Notes under the pieces: generated by a model
Told to the model about the DNA's origin: nothing
What the model saw: only the letters and a program-made list of their open reading frames with translations
Database searches by the model: none
From: an uncultured Oscillospiraceae bacterium
Lineage (GTDB): Bacteria; Bacillota; Clostridia; Oscillospirales; Oscillospiraceae
Assembly: GCA_910587345.1 (NCBI GenBank)
Contig: CAJUKH010000026.1
Span: forward strand, 1-64,000
Direction: 5' to 3'
Length of the DNA: 64,000 nucleotides
Translations under genes and position numbers: made by a program
Part shown: positions 25,425-34,359 of the stretch, one piece after another
Layout: the number at the start of each line of letters is the position of its first letter
Numbering within the stretch: the first letter of the stretch is position 1

Positions 25425-26186
25425 TTACAGATGAATTTGGAAATCTTGGAATGTAAATATCCCGCTTCCCTGTGAAAGTTTTCCCTCATCGGCAAGTTTC
25501 ATAAAAGCCGCAGCGACCCGCTTGGGAAGTGTGATGGGAACCTGAAGGCTGTGATGGCCGGGCCAGATGGCTTTTACCGGCAGCTGTGCTATCCGTTCCA
25601 CAGAAGAACAAAAGGCCACCGGATCTGTGGTGGGATAGAAAGCATCCAAACATCCCAGATATAAAAGATCCCCGGAGAAGAGCCACTGTCTCTCCTCCTC
25701 CCAAAGACAAATATGCCCAGGGGAATGCCCGGGAGTATGCATGACTTGAAGCCACCTGCCGCCTAAATCGATATATTCCTTATCACAGACAGTCCCTGCT
25801 ACTCCCCCATCAAAAAGTCTGTAATCTTCTATTTTGAACTCTTCAGGAAAATCGCACGGATGACAAGTTAAATTCCTTTTCACCGCTTCCAAAGGAAGAG
25901 GAAAATGTCCTTTTAACCATTCTTCCTCCGCTTCATGAACATAAATAGCCTCAAACTCTCTATGGCCGCCGATATGGTCCCAATGCGCATGTGTCGTGAG
26001 TACCTGTACGGGAAGAGCGGTCAGCCTATCCACCTGCTCCCGGATATTACCTATCCCCAATCCAGTATCCAACAGCAAAGCCTTTTCTGCTCCTGTTAGG
26101 AGATAACAATGGGTCTCCTCCCAATGAGCATACTCACTAATGCACCAGGACCCAGGGCCAATTACCTCAACAGTGTACCAGCTCAC
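25425..26186 (-). CDS. MBL-fold metallo-hydrolase
   Basis: A 253-residue beta-lactamase-fold hydrolase. The zinc-binding THAHWDHIGGH motif lies near residue 85, with further ligands in HTPGHSPGH (near 150), FSGDLLY and PGHH. The substrate cannot be deduced; a glyoxalase II-like thioester or another ester is possible. The GTG start overlaps the stop of the RNase M5-like gene (GTGA), so it is the last gene of the holA-DUF4914-rnmV-like operon. Confidence 0.85.
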   Translation of the reverse strand: MSWYTVEVIGPGSWCISEYAHWEETHCYLLTGAEKALLLDTGLGIGNIREQVDRLTALPVQVLTTHAHWDHIGGHREFEAIYVHEAEEEWLKGHFPLPLEAVKRNLTCHPCDFPEEFKIEDYRLFDGGVAGTVCDKEYIDLGGRWLQVMHTPGHSPGHICLWEEERQWLFSGDLLYLGCLDAFYPTTDPVAFCSSVERIAQLPVKAIWPGHHSLQVPITLPKRVAAAFMKLADEGKLSQGSGIFTFQDFQIHL

Positions 26187-26776
26187 GGAAACTCCTCCAT
26201 AATCTTCTGTAGCTCTTCCACGGTATAAAAAGAATTAAGAACCTCTAATAGACCGTTTGTTGTCATGTGTTCTGGCAGATCCAAACGATGTTGAAGGGCC
26301 TTCCGTTTTTGAACAGCATGCTCTCCTCCGGTCAGTCCTAAAGCATATAGATCTCCTTTGGTTAGCTTCCCTTTTTTTAAAACATCCTCTTCCTTCCCTA
26401 AAAAGGTCGCTCCGGCTTGACGAAGAGCCTGCTCCAACACCTGAGGCGGCATTCCCTCCACTCCGAGTTTCCCCTCTTTCCCTGGCTGCCGCTTTCGGCT
26501 CTCTTTGCCATATCGGTCGGGTATATAAGCCTGTTTTAGCAGCGCCAGGTCGATACTCCCCCTCAGATGGTTACGGATCAGAAAACCGGCTCCATCGGAA
26601 TCGGTCAAAATGATAAGCCCCCGCTGTTTTGCCAGCCGGCGAAGCAAAGCCACCTTTTCTTTGTTTTTAAATATGCCAAACCCCTCTGTCTCAATAATTA
26701 TAGTATCCACCAGCTGAGACAGCGTATTTTTGTCATACCGCCCCTCCACTACAATGGCTTCTCTGATGTACAGCAT
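26183..26776 (-). CDS. TOPRIM protein, ribonuclease M5-like (DUF4093)
   Basis: 197 residues. The N-terminal TOPRIM domain has the catalytic glutamate in IVVEGRYDK (residues 8-16) and the DxD motif in ILTDSDGAG (near 57). RNase M5 matures 5S rRNA in Bacillus, and the C-terminal DUF4093 part (about 105-190) is shared with that family. It may be RnmV itself. The gene starts 3 bases after DUF4914 and overlaps the MBL gene. Unlike in Bacillus, it is not next to rsmA, which lies 34 kb away here. Confidence 0.75.
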   Translation of the reverse strand: MLYIREAIVVEGRYDKNTLSQLVDTIIIETEGFGIFKNKEKVALLRRLAKQRGLIILTDSDGAGFLIRNHLRGSIDLALLKQAYIPDRYGKESRKRQPGKEGKLGVEGMPPQVLEQALRQAGATFLGKEEDVLKKGKLTKGDLYALGLTGGEHAVQKRKALQHRLDLPEHMTTNGLLEVLNSFYTVEELQKIMEEFP

Positions 26777-26779
26777 TAC

Positions 26780-28654
26780 TTACTCCAATCCCAACGGCAA
26801 AATCTGGCAATAATCCTCCACCGTTCCATCTTTCAGAAAACATTCAATGATTTTTCGTCCAACGGGATGAAGTTCCAAGGTATCAAACTTCTCCAACTCC
26901 TGTGCAAAGAAATCCTTCAGGATGCGGGCACCCTCGTCATAACCATCCACGCCAAGGCGCTCCTGGAGTTCCGGGCGTAGGAATTTGGGCGAAATGTACT
27001 GTCCGTCCACCTTCATTTCCCGAAGGCTGTAGCCCATCAGGGCACATCGCGCCGGAACCAGCCGTTCCATCCGCATATTCACACCGCCCCGGCGGGCCAG
27101 ATATTCTCTTGCAATGCCCTCTGCCGAAAACCCGATTTCATAAATGCCGATATGTTGATTTGGGATAAGTACATATCGGGTATTGGGACAGTTTAATATT
27201 TGCTCCAGCAATAGATTGGCCTGACGAACTCTTTTCCCCGTAGCAAAGGGCCAATAAGAACCGACTCCTTCACTGCCAAGAGTGGTCGCCGAATTGACGC
27301 TGGGGTTGTTATAGCCCCGAGGCGCCACAAGCCGCCACAACCAAGCCAGAGCTGGGGGCAATATCTGCATGAGTCCTGCAATACCATAGCTGGGCATCTG
27401 TGCAGTGGCCGGCGGCATCCGCACACCAAAACTGCGTACATCCACTTCCACCGGTCCGTCCAGCACCCGGTCGATCAGCTTTCGTGGAATGATGACCCTT
27501 GGATTAGGGCAAGGGGTTCCATCAGAATCAGCAATATGATCCCAAAGAAGACAGGTCGCATTTGGAATCCCTTTCAGATTAAAGAACATCAGCGGTTCTT
27601 TTGTGTGGATGGAGATACGCTCATAGGTGGGATCGTTTCCATATTGGACAATGTTATCCACCCGCACGAACCAGGCATCCTCTCCGTCCACCAGGGCCAG
27701 TTTTCCACTGCCCTGTGAGAACTCCGGTTTACAGATAGCCATATCGTCCGTCACCGGTTCAATGGTGCAGCTATCGCTCATACTGATATAATGCCGTCGG
27801 CCCGTAAGTGTATTGACACCCAAAAGGACCCGTCCGTTTTCCTCTCGGCGGATATCCTGCAAAAGCTCACTCTTCCCGCCGCCGGAAGCGCCTTCGTGCA
27901 TCATCACCATCTCATTTTCATAAGGGGTGATAATGCGGGCAGCAGAGGCATGGGCCGTTACCCATCCCTCCTGTTCGCCAATATCAATAAGGACACTATA
28001 CACTCCCTTTTTCGCAGAGGGGCCTGGATAAAGATTATAGGAAAATATTTCATGAAGATCCTTGCTCCGATTGTGAACTACCACCTGTTTTCCTTCAAAA
28101 TGGGTATGCCGGAAAGGTGGAGCCACATAGATAATGGCCCGTGGCGTAAATTCCTCTGTCTCTTTCAAATCCACAAAGGCCTGCAGCTGCGCCAGAGAAA
28201 AAGCAAAAAAAGCCGCATTTCGAGGACAAAGAAGCAGCGCCTCATATCCATAGTCTCTTCCACCTGCCCAAAAAGGAACAAGGATCAGCTCCTGCTTTTC
28301 CATCCAGGTCATGGTCTCTGTACGCAAATCCCGAAAAGGGTATCCATACACATCCGCAAAACGAGGCTTGTCGGTGGGACGCTCATCAGCAATACGCATA
28401 CTGTCCGGGTCCCGGCGACGCATATAGTCCTCCATATAATTTACAACCGCTCCATTGCGGCAGCGGGTCACTTCAGCCTCCTTGACCGTCCGTCCATTGA
28501 CCTGATAGGTCACTTGGATCTCATCGCTTTCCTCACCATTAAAAATCAGATCATACAGATGCTCCTTACTTTCCGGCACAACCACCCCTGGACTGTGCTC
28601 CAACACCTCAAAAAGCTCCCGGGGAAGAGACAACCTTTCCTTCCATATCTGCAT
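26780..28654 (-). CDS. DUF4914 family protein with P-loop-like motif
   Basis: 624 residues of unknown function. Near residue 257 the sequence HEGASGGGKSELLQDI forms a Walker A-like loop of the kind found in the PEP carboxykinase/HPr kinase fold. The later segments NLKGIPNATCLLWDH and NPRVIIPRKLIDR resemble that superfamily only loosely. ATG 28654 follows GGTGAGG by 9 bases; the GTG 15 bases upstream is part of that site. It lies between holA and the RNase M5-like gene. A kinase or nucleotide-dependent sensor is possible but unproven. Confidence 0.72.
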   Translation of the reverse strand: MQIWKERLSLPRELFEVLEHSPGVVVPESKEHLYDLIFNGEESDEIQVTYQVNGRTVKEAEVTRCRNGAVVNYMEDYMRRRDPDSMRIADERPTDKPRFADVYGYPFRDLRTETMTWMEKQELILVPFWAGGRDYGYEALLLCPRNAAFFAFSLAQLQAFVDLKETEEFTPRAIIYVAPPFRHTHFEGKQVVVHNRSKDLHEIFSYNLYPGPSAKKGVYSVLIDIGEQEGWVTAHASAARIITPYENEMVMMHEGASGGGKSELLQDIRREENGRVLLGVNTLTGRRHYISMSDSCTIEPVTDDMAICKPEFSQGSGKLALVDGEDAWFVRVDNIVQYGNDPTYERISIHTKEPLMFFNLKGIPNATCLLWDHIADSDGTPCPNPRVIIPRKLIDRVLDGPVEVDVRSFGVRMPPATAQMPSYGIAGLMQILPPALAWLWRLVAPRGYNNPSVNSATTLGSEGVGSYWPFATGKRVRQANLLLEQILNCPNTRYVLIPNQHIGIYEIGFSAEGIAREYLARRGGVNMRMERLVPARCALMGYSLREMKVDGQYISPKFLRPELQERLGVDGYDEGARILKDFFAQELEKFDTLELHPVGRKIIECFLKDGTVEDYCQILPLGLE

Positions 28655-28698
28655 ACAAAATCGCCTCACCTTCTATAAAGTTGGCCGCAGCGTTCTCG

Positions 28699-29727
28699 TC
28701 ACTGATAAGACAACTCCAGCAGCAAGCCTGACAATGCCTCCTGCGGATCGATCCCAGTGGACTTCAGTGACAGATCGATCGTTTCGCATCGAATAACAGC
28801 CTGTCTGCACCAGGTCAGAGAAAAACGCCGGGCTGACTGCATCAATTTTTCCGCCGGATATGCTGAACGCATCCCCCACAGCTCCATCAGCCATTTTGTA
28901 TTTTTCCCCTGTTCCAGCGCCAGCCGGGCCGAATAAAGCTGCCGAAGCTGTCGTCCCAGCACAGAAAGAAGCATAATAGGAGATTCCTGCATATGTAAGA
29001 GATCTCCCAATACGGAAAATGCTTTATCAAAGTTTCCGGCCGCAATGGCATCCGTCAGCTGAAATACTACCGCATCCAGCTGTGGAGTGGCAACGGCGTC
29101 AATATCTTGTCGGGTCACTCGTTTCTCTCTGGCATAAGCGCCGATTTTTCCAATTTCGGAAATCAGTCCGGTCATTAAGTCCCCGCAGAGAAAAATAAGA
29201 TAACGGGCATCCTCCGTACTGATATCATGTCCCAACGCCCGAAACCGTCTTGCAATCCAATCAGTCAGATCCCCTTGTTCCTGACGGGCAAAATTCACGA
29301 GTTTTCCTTGTTCCTGCAAGAGTTTTGCCAGCTTTGAGCGGCCATCGGGCTTATATTCGATAACATCATAGACAAAAACCAGACAGATATAGTCCGGTAA
29401 ATCGGAGAGCAGGTCAGACATAGCCTCCCTGTTCCCCTTATATATATCGTAGTCAGTCACCACCACGAAAGTGCGTTCACTCATCATAGGCATAGCCTCG
29501 ATCAGCTCTTGCAGCCGTGAAAAGGTAAAGTCCTTTCCTGACAATGAATGATGGTTGAAATCATCCAATCCACCTGTCAGCAGCGTCTCTTTCATTCTGT
29601 TCAGATAATAATCCCGCAGATAGGTTTCTTCCCCGTAGAACAGGTAAAGATTTCCCAGCGTTCCCTTTTCTAAATCACTCTTCAGTTCACGATATGCGGA
29701 ATCTTCCGCTTTCTTTTTCCATGCCAT
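28699..29727 (-). CDS. holA: DNA polymerase III subunit delta
   Basis: Clamp-loader subunit that opens the sliding clamp. The 342-residue protein shows the AAA+-like N-terminus LYLFYGEETYLRDYYLNRMK (near 27-46), the middle EAMPMMSERTFVVV segment and the C-terminal collar domain (LLSVLGRQLRQLYSARLALEQG). AGGAGGG precedes ATG 29727; the frame is open to 29754. It is the first gene of a four-gene minus-strand operon. Confidence 0.9.
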   Translation of the reverse strand: MAWKKKAEDSAYRELKSDLEKGTLGNLYLFYGEETYLRDYYLNRMKETLLTGGLDDFNHHSLSGKDFTFSRLQELIEAMPMMSERTFVVVTDYDIYKGNREAMSDLLSDLPDYICLVFVYDVIEYKPDGRSKLAKLLQEQGKLVNFARQEQGDLTDWIARRFRALGHDISTEDARYLIFLCGDLMTGLISEIGKIGAYAREKRVTRQDIDAVATPQLDAVVFQLTDAIAAGNFDKAFSVLGDLLHMQESPIMLLSVLGRQLRQLYSARLALEQGKNTKWLMELWGMRSAYPAEKLMQSARRFSLTWCRQAVIRCETIDLSLKSTGIDPQEALSGLLLELSYQ

Positions 29728-29807
29728 ACTATCCCTCCTATCCGCAGTTATCACAGTATATCACAGCATCCTCTTTTTTTCAATCGGCCGCTTTCCCATA
29801 CTTTGGG

Positions 29808-29836
29808 TTGACGCATTGATGCAAGGCAGGTAAAAT
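29808..29836 (+). promoter_or_regulatory. Promoter of the P1 peptidase gene
   Basis: TTGACG (29808-29813), 17 bases, TAAAAT (29831-29836). Confidence 0.7.
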
Positions 29837-29861
29837 GGAGAAAATAAAGGAGGATATTTTT

Positions 29862-30905
29862 ATGGCTCAGCTTCGTGCACGTGACTACCATCTCACCGTA
29901 GGGGATCTTCCCACAGGCCTGCGCAACAAACTCACCGATGTTCCCGGTGTTACTGTAGGCCATTGCACCATTGACACCCCAGAACATAAAACAGGCGTCA
30001 CCGTCATCCTTCCAGGTCCCGAGAACCCTTTTACCCATAAATGCCCGGCGGCAGCTGTTGTATTCAACGGTTTTGGAAAAACCGCAGGGCTTATGCAGCT
30101 TGAGGAACTTGGAACTTTGGAAACCCCCATTGCGCTTACCAATACCCTTAACGTGGGACTGGTTCACGACGCATTGGTAGAATACATGATAAACCGTTGC
30201 GAAAGTGACGGCTTTCCGCTTTATTCGGTCAACCCTATCGTAAGCGAATGCAACGACGCCGGACTGAATCACATCCAGAAGAGAGCGGTCGGCCGAGAAG
30301 AGGTTTTCCGTGCCCTGTCCGCTGCTTCTCCTGATTTTGAAGAGGGTAATATAGGGGCAGGAAATGGCATGGTATGCCATGGTCTGAAAGGTGGTATCGG
30401 CTCTTCCTCCCGTCTGCTCGAAGTTGATGGCCAAACCTATACTTTGGGTGCTTTGGTGCTGGCAAACCACGGCCGCATGGCGGACCTTACCATTTGCGGC
30501 AACCCTATTGGCAGCCAATTAGAGCAAAATAAGGCTGCTAAGGAGTCAGACGTTGGATCTTGCATCGTTATTCTGGCCACTGATCTACCTTTAGACAGCC
30601 GACAATTGAAACGGATTGCTCTTCGTGCTTCGGTGGGCCTGGCTCGCCTGGGTTCCTTCGTCGGCCAGGGAAGCGGCGAGGTTTTTCTGGCCTTTTCCAC
30701 CGCCAATTCTTTCAATGGGCAAAACAAAAAAGCCGTTCGCCAGATCTCCGCCTTCCATGAAGACCTACTCGACCTCCCCTTCCGTGCCGCTGCTGAATGT
30801 ACCGAGGAAGCTCTTTTGAATTGTCTCTTTACCGCTAAAACCTGTACCGGATGGAATGGTAAGACCGTCTATGCCCTTACCGACCTTTGGAAACCAGAAT
30901 ACTGA
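29862..30905 (+). CDS. P1 family (DmpA-like) aminopeptidase
   Basis: Ntn-fold, self-processing peptidase family S58 of 347 residues. The N-terminus NKLTDVPGVTVGHCTID and the NGFGKTAGL segment are characteristic. Autoproteolysis would free the Ser of GSCIVILATDLPL as nucleophile. Related enzymes remove N-terminal D- or L-residues or hydrolyse beta-peptides; the substrate here is not predictable. AAAGGAGG lies 9 bases before ATG 29862; an upstream in-frame ATG at 29835 overlaps the -10 box and is rejected. Confidence 0.87.
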   Translation: MAQLRARDYHLTVGDLPTGLRNKLTDVPGVTVGHCTIDTPEHKTGVTVILPGPENPFTHKCPAAAVVFNGFGKTAGLMQLEELGTLETPIALTNTLNVGLVHDALVEYMINRCESDGFPLYSVNPIVSECNDAGLNHIQKRAVGREEVFRALSAASPDFEEGNIGAGNGMVCHGLKGGIGSSSRLLEVDGQTYTLGALVLANHGRMADLTICGNPIGSQLEQNKAAKESDVGSCIVILATDLPLDSRQLKRIALRASVGLARLGSFVGQGSGEVFLAFSTANSFNGQNKKAVRQISAFHEDLLDLPFRAAAECTEEALLNCLFTAKTCTGWNGKTVYALTDLWKPEY

Positions 30906-30912
30906 AATTTGT

Positions 30913-30953
30913 AAAAAGGGATGGAGACACTTTTATCGTCTCCATCCCTTTTT
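30913..30953. terminator. Terminator, bidirectional
   Basis: AAAAAGGGATGGAGAC pairs with GTCTCCATCCCTTTTT between the peptidase gene and the convergent spoIIR. Confidence 0.9.
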
Positions 30954-31007
30954 AGTCAGTGTTCAGCGGCAGCTCCGCATTGCTTCCCATATTAGTATCC
31001 ATGTTAT

Positions 31008-31634
31008 TTACTTTTCCTCATTTGCAAACCAGTTATTCAATTCATCCAAAAGCTCAATAGCTTTAAACTTTACCACATACCCTTCATCTTCACCGGTAAT
31101 CAATTTTACCTGATCCTGAGAAAAATTCCCGGCACGCTGTGCTACCTCTTCACTGACAGAGCCAAGACACAATGGCGGAAAAACCACACACCACCAATTA
31201 CGTCCGCTCCCTTCCCCCACTATGATCTTTAATGCAGTGTATCGGCCCGCCGGCAGAGAGAAATCCGTGTATTTCTTTGTGGGAAACCAACTTTCTTCCT
31301 CAATGCAGGCAGTGACCGAAATTCCAGCCACCTCCGCACCTGCTTGCGCCAGCTGCGGAAGATGCTCCACTAAAATGGCCATTGCCTCTTCCTGGTTTTC
31401 TACGCCTACAAGCCAAGGCTCTGCCTGTGCCAGTATTGCATCCCGAACCTGTAGCTTTATGGTCTGGTCTTCCTCACTATCTGAGGCGCCAACCACATGA
31501 AGCCTTACTACCTGTTCTGCCAACGCCCGCTGCTGTCCGGCAAGCCATGTCCCCATCAGCAATGCCGCTCCAACTCCCAGCAGCAAAGCTAACTCCCAGC
31601 GATAAAAACGATTCTGCTTTCCATGTAAATTCAT
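31008..31634 (-). CDS. spoIIR: Stage II sporulation protein R
   Basis: Forespore signal protein that triggers SpoIIGA to process pro-sigma-E in the mother cell. The 208-residue protein has one N-terminal membrane helix (about 13-31), the LRLHVVGASDS-like motif (VVRLHVVGASDSEEDQ) and the family signature LPAGRYTALKIIVGEG...NWWCVVFPPLC. ATG 31634 follows AAGGA by 11 bases; the GTG at 31643 is too close to it. A sigma-F-like promoter lies upstream. Confidence 0.93.
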   Translation of the reverse strand: MNLHGKQNRFYRWELALLLGVGAALLMGTWLAGQQRALAEQVVRLHVVGASDSEEDQTIKLQVRDAILAQAEPWLVGVENQEEAMAILVEHLPQLAQAGAEVAGISVTACIEEESWFPTKKYTDFSLPAGRYTALKIIVGEGSGRNWWCVVFPPLCLGSVSEEVAQRAGNFSQDQVKLITGEDEGYVVKFKAIELLDELNNWFANEEK

Positions 31635-31663
31635 TATCGACACATCCTTCTATGTGATGTGTT

Positions 31664-31693
31664 CATTGTCCCCGTTTCACTGCTAAATAATAC
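31664..31693 (-). promoter_or_regulatory. Sigma-F/sigma-G type promoter of spoIIR
   Basis: On the minus strand GTATT (31693-31689), 15 bases, GGGGACAATG (31673-31664). This fits the forespore consensus GYWTA-N15-GGnnAnAnT, with one mismatch in the -35. Confidence 0.6.
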
Positions 31694-31703
31694 CTTAAAA
31701 CAT

Positions 31704-31740
31704 AAAAAACGGAAGTGGCAAATGCCACTTCCGTTTTTTA
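31704..31740. terminator. Bidirectional terminator after rubrerythrin
   Basis: A 17-bp perfect stem (AAAAAACGGAAGTGGCA and its complement) has a 2-base loop extension and flanking T. On the minus strand it ends the rubrerythrin transcript. Confidence 0.9.
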
Positions 31741-31759
31741 TACCTATTGTCAAGAAAAA

Positions 31760-32302
31760 TTAACCAAAGTACCGCTTCAGAAGGCCCTCAAAAGCCTTGC
31801 CGTGACGGGCCTCATCTCTGGCCATTTCATGAACGGTGTCATGAATGGCATCCAAGTTCAGTTCTTTGGCCTTTTTCGCCAGCTGGAACTTACCCTCAGT
31901 AGCACCGCACTCGGCATCCACGCGCATTTCCAGATTCTTTTTTGTAGAATCGGTCAATACCTCACCCAGCAGTTCAGCAAACTTTGCAGCGTGCTCGGCC
32001 TCTTCCAGCGCAGCCCGACGCCAATATTCACCGATTTCAGGATACCCTTCACGATGCGCCACACGGGCCATGGCTAGATACATACCAACTTCCGTACACT
32101 CACCCTGGAAGTTCTCTCTCAGCCCCTGAATGATCTCTTCAGGAGCACCCTGAGCCACACCCACAACATGCTCGGCAGCCCAGGCGCGGTCGCCACTCTG
32201 CTCGGCAAACTTTTCCTTGGGCGCCTTACAGACAGGGCAGATCTCAGGAGCCTCAGGCCCCTCATACACATAGCCGCAAACGGTACAGACCCACTTCTTC
32301 AT
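31760..32302 (-). CDS. rbr: Rubrerythrin, reverse type
   Basis: Peroxide reductase of anaerobes. The rubredoxin domain is N-terminal (Cys6, Cys9, Cys22, Cys25), followed by the di-iron four-helix domain (about 45-180) with the ligand motifs GECTEVGMYLAMARVA, EEAEHAAKFAE and DEARHGKAF. The rubredoxin-first order is that of clostridial reverse rubrerythrins, known as NADH peroxidases working with an oxidoreductase. AAGGAGG precedes the ATG. A promoter with an operator-like inverted repeat lies upstream. Confidence 0.94.
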   Translation of the reverse strand: MKKWVCTVCGYVYEGPEAPEICPVCKAPKEKFAEQSGDRAWAAEHVVGVAQGAPEEIIQGLRENFQGECTEVGMYLAMARVAHREGYPEIGEYWRRAALEEAEHAAKFAELLGEVLTDSTKKNLEMRVDAECGATEGKFQLAKKAKELNLDAIHDTVHEMARDEARHGKAFEGLLKRYFG

Positions 32303-32326
32303 ATTATTTGACCTCCTTAAATTTAA

Positions 32327-32350
32327 AAGAACTAAATAATAATAGTTCTT
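32327..32350 (-). promoter_or_regulatory. Inverted repeat, putative operator of rbr
   Basis: AAGAACTA and TAGTTCTT form perfect 8-base arms around 8 AT-rich bases. The repeat sits just downstream of the expected transcription start. It differs from the classical PerR box; the regulator is unknown. Confidence 0.55.
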
Positions 32351-32362
32351 GTTTATGAGTAT

Positions 32363-32391
32363 AGAATATCATATATCCACTCTTCTGTCAA
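32363..32391 (-). promoter_or_regulatory. Promoter of rbr
   Basis: On the minus strand TTGACA (32391-32386), 17 bases, TATTCT (32368-32363). Confidence 0.85.
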
Positions 32392-32429
32392 GCCTAAACT
32401 TTTGTAAAACTTCTGTTGCTGCAGCAGTT

Positions 32430-34262
32430 TTACTCCACTGTCACAGACTTGGCCAAATTGCGGGGCTTGTCAATATCGCACCCACGCTGCAGGGCCACAT
32501 AATAAGCAAACAACTGTAATGGCACCACATCGAGGCTGGGCAGCAACATTGGATGTGTATCAGGCACAGTAATAATATGGTCAACTGTCTTCATCATCTC
32601 TGGGCCTACGTCTTCTGTTGTCAGACCAATTACATCAGCACCACGGCTCTTGACTTCGATCACATTGCTCATCATTTTTTCAAAAAGCGGCTTATAGCTG
32701 GCCAACGCCACCACAAGAGTACCGTCCTCAATCAGAGAAATGGTACCATGCTTCAACTCACCGGCGGCATAGGCCTCCGAATGGATATAGGAGATCTCTT
32801 TCAGCTTCAAAGAGCCTTCCATTCCCACTGCGTAGTCCAAGTGCCGTCCAATGAAAAAAATGGAGGAGTGATTAAAATAGAGAGAGGCAAAATATTGAAT
32901 GGCTTCCCGCTGCTCCAATACCTTTTGAAGCTTTTCCGGAAGAAGCTGCAGTTCATTGACAATAGCCTCATACTCTTCCTTCTCAATGGTTCCCATCATC
33001 TGAGCAAAGGCAAGGCCGATAAGATAGGTCACCGCCAATTGGGTAGAATAGGCCTTAGTGGTCGCTACGGCAATTTCAGGGCCGGCCCAGGTATAGATCA
33101 CATCATCCGATTCCCGTGCAATGGTAGACCCTACCACATTCACAATTGACAACACTCTGGCGCCCAAGCGCTTCGCTTCCCGCATGGCAGTCAATGTATC
33201 GATCGTCTCTCCGGACTGACTGATGACAATAGCCAGCGTGTGTTCACTTACCAAAGGCTCACAATAACGGAACTCTGAAGCCAGGGCCACCTCCACAGGC
33301 TTATGAAGCAATTTTTCCAGTGTGTACTTGGCCGCCATACCTACATGGTAGGATGAACCACAGGCAATGATGTAAATTTTGTCCATTGCTTTAAGATACT
33401 GCACATCAAAGTGAAGGTCATCCAGTTTTACCTGCCCGTTCTGAAGGCGGGGAGAGATGGTTTTCCGAAGCGCTTCAGGCTGTTCCATAACTTCTTTGAG
33501 CATAAAATGGGCATAACCACCCTTTTCCGCTGCGGAAACCTCCCAGTCCACGTGATGACGCTCCTTCTTTACGGGCTGAAGGTAGCTGTCATAAACCTGG
33601 GTCCCCTCTCTGGTAATAACGGCAATTTCGTCATTATCCAGATAGCTTACTTCACGGGTGTACTTAATGATCGCCGTTACATCACTGGCAAAAAAATTAA
33701 AGCCTTCACCGTGACCTAAAATAAGCGGGCTGTCTTTGCGAACGCCAACCAGCATATCGGGGCAGTCCGCACAAATGATGCCAAACGCATAAGCTCCCCG
33801 AATACGGTGAAGCATTTTTGAAACCGCTTCCAGAAGGTCGCCTTCATACAAATAGTCCAAAAGGTTCGCCGCGACCTCGGTGTCTGTCTGCGAAGAAAAC
33901 TTTACACCCTGATTTTGCAGAAATTCTTTGATTTCCGCAAAGTTTTCGATAATACCGTTATGTATTACGGCAAAACGCCCGCTTTCGGATGCCTGGGGAT
34001 GCGCATTTACATCGGAAGGTACCCCGTGAGTAGCCCAGCGGGTATGACCCATCCCCGCCGTCCCTTGTATGGTACTCCCGGCTTTTGTCAAGTCAGAAAG
34101 AGCCTGCAGCCGACCTTTGGACTTGACTACCTGAAGGCCTTTTTCCTCGCCAAACACGGCCAAACCGGCTGAGTCATATCCACGATATTCCAAACGAGCC
34201 AGCCCATCCAGCAAAATCGGGGCTGCCTCCTCTTTGCCAATAAAGCCAACAATACCGCACAT
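32430..34262 (-). CDS. glmS: Glutamine--fructose-6-phosphate aminotransferase
   Basis: Makes glucosamine 6-phosphate, the entry point to peptidoglycan precursors. The 610-residue protein begins MCGIVGFIG with Cys2 as glutaminase nucleophile, contains GHTRWATHG, two SIS domains (about 285-420 and 455-600; CGSSYHVGM, ISQSGETIDT) and the C-terminal DKPRNLAKSVTVE. AGGAGG precedes ATG 34262. The leader is under 100 bases and contains no glmS ribozyme, unlike many Bacilli and Clostridia; TATAAT at 34322-34317 is a likely -10. Confidence 0.97.
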   Translation of the reverse strand: MCGIVGFIGKEEAAPILLDGLARLEYRGYDSAGLAVFGEEKGLQVVKSKGRLQALSDLTKAGSTIQGTAGMGHTRWATHGVPSDVNAHPQASESGRFAVIHNGIIENFAEIKEFLQNQGVKFSSQTDTEVAANLLDYLYEGDLLEAVSKMLHRIRGAYAFGIICADCPDMLVGVRKDSPLILGHGEGFNFFASDVTAIIKYTREVSYLDNDEIAVITREGTQVYDSYLQPVKKERHHVDWEVSAAEKGGYAHFMLKEVMEQPEALRKTISPRLQNGQVKLDDLHFDVQYLKAMDKIYIIACGSSYHVGMAAKYTLEKLLHKPVEVALASEFRYCEPLVSEHTLAIVISQSGETIDTLTAMREAKRLGARVLSIVNVVGSTIARESDDVIYTWAGPEIAVATTKAYSTQLAVTYLIGLAFAQMMGTIEKEEYEAIVNELQLLPEKLQKVLEQREAIQYFASLYFNHSSIFFIGRHLDYAVGMEGSLKLKEISYIHSEAYAAGELKHGTISLIEDGTLVVALASYKPLFEKMMSNVIEVKSRGADVIGLTTEDVGPEMMKTVDHIITVPDTHPMLLPSLDVVPLQLFAYYVALQRGCDIDKPRNLAKSVTVE

Positions 34263-34359
34263 AGTAGTATCCTCCTGTTGTATGCTTGTCATTATTTTGA
34301 TAAGGCATAGTTTGATATTATACTATTCTCTCAAAAAGCGCAAGCCTTCCGACAGATTT

